Shown here: positions 12,575 to 17,871 of the stretch, piece after piece
How the letters are laid out: each line of letters opens with the position of its first letter
Numbering within the stretch: the stretch's first letter is position 1
Assembly: GCA_017516785.1 (NCBI GenBank)
Contig: JAFXAV010000012.1
Location: 1 to 17,871 of the forward strand
Source: Oscillospiraceae bacterium
Lineage (GTDB): Bacteria > Bacillota_A > Clostridia > Oscillospirales > Oscillospiraceae
Length of the DNA stretch: 17,871 nucleotides
Direction of reading: 5' to 3'
Position numbers and translations under genes: made by a program
The notes under the pieces: generated by a model
Database searches by the model: none
What the model saw: only the letters and a program-made list of their open reading frames with translations
What the model was told of the DNA's origin: nothing

Positions 12575-13960
12575 ATGGACAACAAAGGAGCCGGGCGTCA
12601 GGAAAAACGCAGAATGATGATGCTCAATGAGCCTATCCATAAGATCATCCCCAAGATGGCTATCCCCACCATCATCGCCTTCCTGATCAACTCCATCTAT
12701 GCCCTGGCGGATACCTATTTCGTCAGCTCCCTGGGCACCAATGCCACTGCTGCCGTCAGCGTCAACGCATCTCTTGACCAGCTGATCATGATGTGCGGCT
12801 CCCTGCTGGCTCTGGGCGCCAACAGCTACATTGCCCGGCTCATGGGCAAGGGTGACGACAAGAAAGCCAGCCAGGTGCTGTCCACCTCCTTCTTCACAGC
12901 TTTCCTGGTGGGCGCGGCGCTGCTGGTCTTCGGCAATCTCTTCATGACCCCCATGGTGCGGCTTCTGGGCGCAACTCCCACCTGTGAGCAGTATTCCATC
13001 GACTATGCCACCTACGTCCTCTTCGCTGCGCCCTTTATGGCCTGCAATTTCGTCATGAACCAGTGCCTGAGAAGCGAAGGAAGCGCCACCCTCTCCATGG
13101 TGGGCATGGGCTTCGGCGGCGTCCTCAACTGCCTGCTGGACCCCCTTTTCATTTTCGGCTGCAATATGGGCGTAGCGGGCGCGTCTCTTGCCACCGCTAT
13201 TTCCAAGCTGGTGAGCTTCTGCATTCTGGTTTTCCCCTATCTGACTCGTCGGAGCATGCTCCACCTGTCCGTCAAGAATATCTGCTACAGCAGAGACATC
13301 ATCTATAATGTGGTCAGCGTGGGTTCTTCTTCCATGTTCCGCAGCGGTCTGGCTGTGGTGGCGGGTATCATGCTCAATGACATCGCCGGAAATATCTCCG
13401 ATTCGGTTCTCGCCGGTATCGGCGTCTGTACCAAGATCATGATGTTCCCCTTCAGCATCATCCTGGGCTTCGGCAACGGCTTCCAGCCAGTTGCCGGCTT
13501 CAACTGGGGCGCCAAGCGCTATGACCGGGTGCAGGAAAGCTACCACTTCTCCTCTATGGTGGCCCTGGTGGGCGCCCTGATCATGGCAGCGGGCATCGGC
13601 TTCTTCTCCGATCAGCTGATTGAGATTTTTGCAGGCTCGGATCCTGAAATGAGAGAGATCGGCAGTCTGGCCATCCGATTGCAGTGCATTGCCCTGCCCA
13701 TCCACGCCTGGGTGGCTGTGGTCAATATGCTCTGCACAGGTCTGGGCAACGCCAAGGGCGCCTTCATTCTGGCAACCGCCCGTCAAGGTACCTGCTTCAT
13801 CCCCATCCTCTATCCCCTGGCCTATTTCTTCGGCGCCTGGGGTGTGGCGGCGGTGCAGGCTCTTGCCGATGTGCTGACCCTGATTCTTGCCATCCCCCTG
13901 ATTCTCTCCATGATAAAAAAGATCCGCACGGCCCAGCTTCAGCAGAGCAGCGCGGAATGA
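12575..13960 (+). CDS. MATE family efflux transporter
   Basis: A 461-residue multidrug and toxic compound extrusion protein with about twelve membrane helices in two halves. The first half begins PIHKIIPKMAIPTIIAFLIN and YALADTYFVSSLG. The second repeats the pattern around residues 245-420 (GFGNGFQPVAGFNWGAKRYD). The sequence resembles the MepA-like branch common in Clostridia. It would use a sodium or proton gradient to export cationic compounds (family knowledge); the substrate is not deducible. AAAGGA lies 9 nt upstream of the ATG, 39 bp after the Nudix stop, with no terminator between them. An internal start at MMMLNEP is possible, shortening the protein by about 13 residues. Confidence 0.95.
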   Translation: MDNKGAGRQEKRRMMMLNEPIHKIIPKMAIPTIIAFLINSIYALADTYFVSSLGTNATAAVSVNASLDQLIMMCGSLLALGANSYIARLMGKGDDKKASQVLSTSFFTAFLVGAALLVFGNLFMTPMVRLLGATPTCEQYSIDYATYVLFAAPFMACNFVMNQCLRSEGSATLSMVGMGFGGVLNCLLDPLFIFGCNMGVAGASLATAISKLVSFCILVFPYLTRRSMLHLSVKNICYSRDIIYNVVSVGSSSMFRSGLAVVAGIMLNDIAGNISDSVLAGIGVCTKIMMFPFSIILGFGNGFQPVAGFNWGAKRYDRVQESYHFSSMVALVGALIMAAGIGFFSDQLIEIFAGSDPEMREIGSLAIRLQCIALPIHAWVAVVNMLCTGLGNAKGAFILATARQGTCFIPILYPLAYFFGAWGVAAVQALADVLTLILAIPLILSMIKKIRTAQLQQSSAE

Positions 13961-13976
13961 AACGAGGGTACATTCT

Positions 13977-14885
13977 ATGCTGGATATTCTGATTAGAGCC
14001 TCCTGCTACATCGCCGTGATTGTTCTCGGCTTTGTGCTGCGGCGGGTGGGCTTTTTCGATGAACGCACATTTCCAGTGCTGAGCAAGCTGGTCATCAAGG
14101 TCACCCTCCCTGCGGCCATTGTTGCCAATGCAGTGGGCCGTCAGATTGACCTGAGCGTTCTGACCATCGTGCTGCTGGGTTTCGGCGGCGGTGTGATCTA
14201 CATGATTTTCGGTTGGCTGCTGAACGCAAAGAAGAGCCGTGATCAGCAGGCTTTTGAAATTCTGAACATCCCCGGCTACAACATCGGCACCTTTACCCTG
14301 CCCTTCACCCAGAGCTTTTTCGGCAGTGTCGGCGCACTGGCCACCAGCCTTTTTGACGTGGGCAACGCCTTCGTGTGCCTGGGCGGCGCCTACGGCATCG
14401 CCTCCGCGGTCAAGGACGGCAGCGGCTTCGACCCCAAGCGGATTCTGAAGGCTTTGGGTACTTCCGTACCCTTTCTTGCCCACTTCATTACCCTCTGCAT
14501 GAATCTGTGCCGCATTCCCATCCCTGGTGTGGTGGCGGATTTTGCGAACATCATTGCCAGCGCCAATGTGTTTCTTGCCATGCTGATGATCGGCGTGGGC
14601 TTCAAGACCGACATGGACTTCACCCAGATGGGCACCATTGTCCGGGTTCTCATTGTCCGCTACGGTGTTGCAACGGTTCTGGCGCTGTGCTATTTCTTCC
14701 TGCTGCCCTTCGAACTGGAAGCACGGCAGGCTCTGGTGCTGCTGGCTTTCAGTCCCATCGGTTCCGCCATCCCCGGCTTCACTGCCGAGCTGAAGGGCGA
14801 TGTGGGCCTGTCCTGCACCATCAATTCCCTGTCCATCCTCATCAGCATTGCCATTATGGTGACATTGCTGACGGTGATGCTGTAA
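13977..14885 (+). CDS. AEC family transporter (auxin efflux carrier-like permease)
   Basis: A 302-residue membrane protein with about ten helices, fitting the AEC family (PF03547), whose bacterial members move organic acids or amino acids. Supporting features are the N-terminal segment AVIVLGFVLRRVGFFDERTF, the loop LSKLVIKVTLPAAIVANAV, the central cytosolic segment after LNAKKSRDQQ, and the C-terminal FSPIGSAIPGFTAELKGDVG, where family members carry a conserved proline-rich break. GAGGG lies 8 nt before the ATG, 16 bp after the MATE stop. The substrate is unknown. Two exporters in succession, MATE then AEC, suggest a shared transport role, but this is only inferred from position. Confidence 0.9.
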   Translation: MLDILIRASCYIAVIVLGFVLRRVGFFDERTFPVLSKLVIKVTLPAAIVANAVGRQIDLSVLTIVLLGFGGGVIYMIFGWLLNAKKSRDQQAFEILNIPGYNIGTFTLPFTQSFFGSVGALATSLFDVGNAFVCLGGAYGIASAVKDGSGFDPKRILKALGTSVPFLAHFITLCMNLCRIPIPGVVADFANIIASANVFLAMLMIGVGFKTDMDFTQMGTIVRVLIVRYGVATVLALCYFFLLPFELEARQALVLLAFSPIGSAIPGFTAELKGDVGLSCTINSLSILISIAIMVTLLTVML

Positions 14886-14894
14886 GGAGCGCCT

Positions 14895-15650
14895 ATGACG
14901 ATTCCGCGTAAAAACCGGCTCCATCTGCTGGATGCCCTCCGGGGATGGTGCCTTGTGAATATGATTGCCTACCACGGCCTTTGGAACCTTGTGTACCTTT
15001 TCGGCGTGGATCTGGACTGGTATCGGGGAACCCCTGGCTATATCTGGCAGCAGAGCATCTGCTGGAGCTTTATTCTACTCTCCGGCTTTTGCTGGAAGAT
15101 GGGCAGGCATCACTTCAAACGTGGCCTGATGGTCTTCGGCGGAGGCCTGCTGGTGTCCGTCGTGACCCACCTGCTGATGCCCGCGTCACGCATTACCTTT
15201 GGCATTCTCACCTTCACCGGCAGCGCAGTGCTGCTGATGATCCCTCTGGATAAGCTGTTTCGGAAGGTTCCACCGCTGCTGGGATTTCTGCTCAGCGCGG
15301 CGCTGTTTGCGGTGCTGAAAAACTGCAACTCAGGCGAACTGGGTTTCGAAAGCTACGTGATCTGTGAGCTTCCCCGGAACCTCTATCAGAACATGCTGAC
15401 CACCTATCTGGGTTTTCCCATGAAGGGTTTCTTCTCGTCGGATTATTTCCCGCTGCTGCCCTGGCTGTTTTTGTTCATGATGGGTTATTTCCTCTATGGC
15501 ATGATGCACCGCAAAGGTCTCGACAGAAAGCTCTTCTCCAAGGGCAATGTCCCGCTGCTCAACTGGATGGGCCGGCACAGCCTGCTCATCTATCTGCTGC
15601 ACCAGCCGGTGCTTTACGGCCTGTGCCTTTTGTACGCCCAGCTGAAATGA
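14895..15650 (+). CDS. DUF1624/HGSNAT-like membrane protein (putative acyltransferase)
   Basis: A 251-residue membrane protein with about seven to eight helices. The N-terminal motif RLHLLDALRGWCLVNMIAYH (residues 8-27) is the signature of the heparan-alpha-glucosaminide N-acetyltransferase catalytic-domain family (DUF1624). The conserved histidine at the end of this motif is H27. Late motifs PWLFLFMMGYFLYG and LLNWMGRHSLLIYLLHQP match the family's C-terminal pattern. These proteins are thought to move acetyl groups across the membrane onto surface sugars; the bacterial substrate is unproven. AAGGAG overlaps the AEC stop, with 9 bp between genes. It is the last gene of the run. Confidence 0.9.
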   Translation: MTIPRKNRLHLLDALRGWCLVNMIAYHGLWNLVYLFGVDLDWYRGTPGYIWQQSICWSFILLSGFCWKMGRHHFKRGLMVFGGGLLVSVVTHLLMPASRITFGILTFTGSAVLLMIPLDKLFRKVPPLLGFLLSAALFAVLKNCNSGELGFESYVICELPRNLYQNMLTTYLGFPMKGFFSSDYFPLLPWLFLFMMGYFLYGMMHRKGLDRKLFSKGNVPLLNWMGRHSLLIYLLHQPVLYGLCLLYAQLK

Positions 15651-15656
15651 AAATTT

Positions 15657-15685
15657 CCCCCGGATGCATTGCACCCGGGGGTTTG
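15657..15685 (+). terminator. Terminator of the GNAT-to-HGSNAT run
   Basis: CCCCCGG (15657-15663) pairs with CCGGGGG (15675-15681), with further TGCA/TGCA pairing possible in the loop, 7 bp after the last stop codon. The T tract is short (TTT then GCTGTTATT), so strength is uncertain. Confidence 0.65.
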
Positions 15686-15697
15686 CTGTTATTCCAT

Positions 15698-15898
15698 AAA
15701 TTGCAGTTTGTATAGCTGTTTGGTGGCAAAGCCACCCTCGGCCCCCTCTTTGAGGGGGCTGGCAAAAATCTCTGATTTTTGACTGGGGGAGTGTCGTAAA
15801 GTCCATAGGACACTCCCTCCGTCAGCCCTTCGGGCTGCCACCTCCCTCAGAGAGGGAGGCAAGTGGTGCGGTGCAAGCTCACAGATAAACGGCAATTT
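15698..15898 (+). repeat. Hairpin-rich intergenic repeat, copy B (intact, 201 bp)
   Basis: The complete copy, placed between convergent operons. Its ends are inverted: AAATTGCAGTTTG at 15698-15710 and AAACGGCAATTT at 15887-15898. Between them lie six consecutive perfect stem-loops: 15722-15736 (GGTGGC), 15741-15759 (GCCCCCTC), 15764-15780 (AAAAATC), 15787-15817 (GGGAGTGTC), 15823-15837 (CAGCCC) and 15841-15859 (CCTCCCTC). Positions 15761-15869 match the reverse complement of copy C with two differences over 109 bp. Inverted ends, no coding capacity and repeated copies suggest a miniature inverted-repeat element (inference). No target duplication is evident. It may terminate transcription from both sides. 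Confidence 0.85.
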
Positions 15899-15902
15899 GG
15901 CT

Positions 15903-16667
15903 TTATCCGATCCGGTACAGCCGCTTGCCGTTCTCGACGGTAATGGCCTGGATTTCCTCCACGGAAAGCCCCCGGATTTCCGCCAGCTTTTCTGCCATGC
16001 GGTAGATTTTGCCCGGGTCGTTGCGCTTGCCCCGGAAGGGGTCGGGGGCCATGTAGGGGCAGTCGGTCTCGATGACGATCCGATCCAGGGGGATGGAGGC
16101 CGCCACCTCCACGGCTTTGCGGGCGTTCTTGAAGGTCAGCACGCCGGTGAAGCCGATGTACCAGCCTTTGTCCACCAGCTGACGGGCCATTTCAGCAGAG
16201 CCCGAGTAACAATGGAACACGCCGGTGACATCGGGAAACTCCCGGACCACATTCATGCCGTCCTCGTGGGCCTCCCGCTCGTGGACGATGACCGGGAGGT
16301 TCAGCTCTCTTGCCAGTTCCATCTGCATCCGGAAGGCTTTCAGCTGAATTTCCCGGGGGATGTCCTCGTAGTGGTAGTCCAGGCCGATCTCGCCAATGGC
16401 CTTTACCTTGGAGTTAAGTTTACATAACTTCCGGTATTCTTCCAGAACTTCTTCATTCACCTCGTCGGCAACGTCAGGATGTGAGCCGACGGCGGCGTAG
16501 ATATAGTCATATTCCCTTGCCAGAGCCACAGCATTCCGGGAGGATTCCAGGCTGCAGCCGGGGTTCATGACGAGGGTCAGTCCCTTTTCGGGAAGACCTG
16601 CCAGAAGTTCTGCCCGGTCGGCATCAAAGGCATGGTCATCCATATGGGCGTGGGTGTCAAAAAGCAT
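15903..16667 (-). CDS. TatD family metal-dependent hydrolase (DNase)
   Basis: A 254-residue TatD-type enzyme, a TIM-barrel metal-dependent deoxyribonuclease. The metal-ligand and catalytic residues are all visible: H6 and H8 (DTHAHMDD), E93 (GEIGLDYHY), H129 (VIVHER), H152 (FHCYSG) and D202 (ETDCPYMAP). Length is typical. The start at 16667 is chosen because the fold begins at MLFDTHAHMDD and GGAGG lies 10 nt upstream; an ATG at 16736 reads into the neighbouring gene. It overlaps the phosphopantetheinyl transferase gene by 11 bp. Repeat copy B begins 4 bp after its stop. Whether it is closest to YcfH/YabD or TatD proper is not resolved. Confidence 0.95.
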   Translation of the reverse strand: MLFDTHAHMDDHAFDADRAELLAGLPEKGLTLVMNPGCSLESSRNAVALAREYDYIYAAVGSHPDVADEVNEEVLEEYRKLCKLNSKVKAIGEIGLDYHYEDIPREIQLKAFRMQMELARELNLPVIVHEREAHEDGMNVVREFPDVTGVFHCYSGSAEMARQLVDKGWYIGFTGVLTFKNARKAVEVAASIPLDRIVIETDCPYMAPDPFRGKRNDPGKIYRMAEKLAEIRGLSVEEIQAITVENGKRLYRIG

Positions 16668-17151
16668 GTGATTCTTCCTCCAGTACGGCCACCAGGCAGC
16701 CGTCGATGATCGAAACCCGGTGATCCTCCGGGTCAAAGTCGGTGTGGTTGGGGTAGCCCCGAAGGCCCTCCCCCGTGAGCTTCACGGAAGCCTCCTTCAG
16801 CACCCAGAATTTTAAAAGGGTCAGGTGTTTATCCTCTGCCGCTTCATAGCGGAGCTTTTCGCTGGGACTCAGGATTTTTTCTGCCAGCCGGGGACTGATT
16901 TTCCGGTCCAACTCTTCCGCATCGATACCTACAGGGTGTTCTGCAAGGGCACAGAAAGCATGGTTTTTCGAATGGGAAATGGAAAAATGGAATGGAGAAT
17001 CCACAAAATATGGTTTTCCTCGTTCCCCAATGGCAATGGGCGGCAGACTTTTTCCGGTCTTTTCCCGGTAGAGCGCGGCCAGCAGTTCCCGTCCCACATC
17101 CTGTCCGGAATGCCCCTCCAGCCGCTGCCAGGTTAACATCATATCATTCAT
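16657..17151 (-). CDS. 4'-phosphopantetheinyl transferase (Sfp superfamily, short form)
   Basis: A protein of about 164 residues that would transfer the phosphopantetheine arm of coenzyme A to a carrier protein. Family motifs are HFSISHS (55-61), VGIDAEELDRK (74-84, with D77 and E79 for magnesium) and FWVLKEASVKLTGEGL (115-130, with E120 and K124). It is shorter than Sfp itself (about 220 residues) at the N-terminus, nearer to compact AcpT-like forms. The start is uncertain: ATGs occur at 17157, 17151, 17142 and 17139, none with a good ribosome site. 17151 is chosen because ATGAATGA overlaps the upstream stop, implying re-initiation. No polyketide, peptide-synthetase or carrier gene is nearby, so the target is unknown. 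Confidence 0.88.
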   Translation of the reverse strand: MNDMMLTWQRLEGHSGQDVGRELLAALYREKTGKSLPPIAIGERGKPYFVDSPFHFSISHSKNHAFCALAEHPVGIDAEELDRKISPRLAEKILSPSEKLRYEAAEDKHLTLLKFWVLKEASVKLTGEGLRGYPNHTDFDPEDHRVSIIDGCLVAVLEEESHAF

Positions 17152-17683
17152 CTGCATCGATGATTTTCGGCTTTTCACCGGATTCCAGTTTTCTGGTTCC
17201 CCGGAGGACTTCCATAACATTGGCGATGCCGATGACGGCGATCACCAGACCGCAGAGGCGCAAAATGGTGCGGGTCAGGGTCATGGGCATCAGGAACAGC
17301 ACAGCGCCCACAATCAGGGTAACCATGGAAATGGTCTTGCCGCCTTTGGTGGCGGAGTTGCGCCGGTCGCTGAGAGCACGAATGACCAGCAGGATGCCGA
17401 TAAACCGGCCCAGGCTTTCAGCCAGAACCAGAGGACGGCTCAGAATACCCACGCCCAGAACCACGCCCGCAGCGGCCCAGATCCAGCCGCTGACGGCGCC
17501 GGTGCGGCGGGTTGCCATAGAGATGGCCTTGCCTGCGCCGCAGGCTACCAGAATCCAGCCGATGACCTTGGTTACCAGCACAGTGGCGGTATCGGGACTC
17601 AGAAACAGCACAAGACCGACCACTGCGGTCAAAACGGGAATACCCAGCAGGCCGATCAAATCCATCAGATTATCTTTTTTCAT
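17144..17683 (-). CDS. DUF308 family membrane protein (HdeD-like)
   Basis: A 179-residue protein with six predicted helices in three hairpins, about residues 9-28, 34-54, 64-81, 86-102, 117-134 and 139-157, ending in a charged tail. The repeated pattern of a glycine-rich helix pair (GWILVACGAGKAIS; LCGLVIAVIGIANV) matches DUF308/HdeD. Function is unknown. The start at 17683 has GAGGTG 6 nt upstream; the GTG at 17692 lies inside that ribosome site and is rejected. It is the first gene of a three-gene operon and overlaps the transferase gene by 8 bp. Confidence 0.88.
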   Translation of the reverse strand: MKKDNLMDLIGLLGIPVLTAVVGLVLFLSPDTATVLVTKVIGWILVACGAGKAISMATRRTGAVSGWIWAAAGVVLGVGILSRPLVLAESLGRFIGILLVIRALSDRRNSATKGGKTISMVTLIVGAVLFLMPMTLTRTILRLCGLVIAVIGIANVMEVLRGTRKLESGEKPKIIDADE

Positions 17684-17706
17684 AAAGATCACCTCTTTCT
17701 GCCGTT

Positions 17707-17735
17707 ATTATACCGCCGGGAAGTGTGCGTGTCAA
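17707..17735 (-). promoter_or_regulatory. Consensus promoter of the DUF308-PPTase-TatD operon
   Basis: On the minus strand a perfect TTGACA (17735-17730) and a perfect TATAAT (17712-17707) are separated by 17 bp. Transcription should start near 17700, giving a leader of about 17 nt. The first two bases of the -35 box belong to the end of repeat copy C. Confidence 0.92.
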
Positions 17736-17871
17736 ATTGCAGTTTGGCGATGCGTTTGCTCTGCACTACTTGCCTCCCTCTCTGAGGGAGGTGGCAGCCC
17801 GAAGGGCTGACGGAGGGAGTGTCCTATCGACTTTACGACACTCCCCCAGTCAAAAATCAGAGATTTTTGCC
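17734..17871 (-). repeat. Hairpin-rich intergenic repeat, copy C (cut by window end)
   Basis: An inverted copy of the family. It begins with AAATTGCAGTTTG (17734-17746), the same terminus as copy B. The segment 17740-17787 equals the reverse complement of copy A 88-135. The rest matches copy B 15761-15869 with two differences. The window ends at the AAAAATC hairpin, so the remaining third is outside. Confidence 0.88.

Noticed and set aside
11891..13786. A 631-codon open frame on the minus strand opposite the Nudix and MATE genes
   Set aside because: Histidine-, glutamine- and glycine-rich composition typical of an antisense shadow. It crosses two well-supported genes and an intergenic gap.
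13797..14975. A 392-codon minus-strand frame opposite the AEC gene
   Set aside because: Shadow composition and no ribosome site; the opposite strand holds a clear transporter.
1..17871. CRISPR array, tRNA, rRNA, insertion sequence or phage genes
   Set aside because: No regularly spaced direct repeats, no tRNA-like cloverleaf noticed, no transposase, integrase or phage structural protein in any supported frame. The repeats found are hairpin elements in both orientations, far apart.

Overview
The window looks like chromosomal DNA of a gut-type Clostridia bacterium, most likely the Oscillospirales/Oscillospiraceae. This rests on GC-rich coding sequence (clearly above 50%) with GGAGG-type ribosome binding sites, sigma-A promoters, Firmicutes-type regulators (NrdR, YtrA-like GntR, a YozG/DUF2975 pair, a LacI protein) and palindromic intergenic repeats of a kind I associate with these genomes. 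No species can be named from the sequence alone. I see no rRNA, tRNA, transposase, phage or CRISPR gene.

Layout. (1) 1-141: degenerate copy A of a hairpin-rich repeat, running into the stop codon of a secreted D-Ala-D-Ala carboxypeptidase (140-1294, minus). (2) 1364-2400: a plus-strand unit of promoter, nrdR, an SdpI-like membrane gene and a 14-bp-stem terminator. (3) 2419-4443: a tight minus-strand four-gene cassette: DUF2975 membrane protein, small Xre/Cro regulator, three-helix membrane protein, and a membrane protein with an extracytoplasmic tail. (4) 4444-4751: an AT-rich stretch with a terminator that no protein gene explains, then an orphan LacI-family regulator (4752-5759). (5) 5804-8935: a YtrA-like GntR/ABC ATPase/ABC permease operon (minus) behind a near-consensus promoter with a 6-N13-6 palindrome at its start point. 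(6) 9009-9953: a PflX-like radical SAM gene (minus) with a promoter back-to-back with that of the next operon. (7) 10088-15685: six closely packed plus-strand genes: GNAT acetyltransferase, RlmD-type rRNA methyltransferase, Nudix hydrolase, MATE exporter, AEC transporter and DUF1624/HGSNAT-like membrane protein. (8) 15698-15898: intact 201-bp repeat copy B between convergent operons. (9) 15903-17735: a minus-strand DUF308 - phosphopantetheinyl transferase - TatD nuclease operon with a consensus promoter. (10) 17734-17871: repeat copy C in inverted orientation, cut by the window edge.

How it fits together. Most of the window is housekeeping and small accessory operons with translational coupling by 4-26 bp overlaps. 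The GntR/ABC operon is probably self-regulated and envelope-related. The DUF2975/Xre cassette is a compact membrane plus regulator module of unknown function. The most unusual content is non-coding: three copies of one repeat family built from consecutive stem-loops with AAATTGC-type ends. One is split by a 51-bp hairpin insertion, two abut stop codons, and one supplies two bases of a promoter -35 box. The AT-rich region at 4444-4690 may encode a short pyrimidine-rich RNA.
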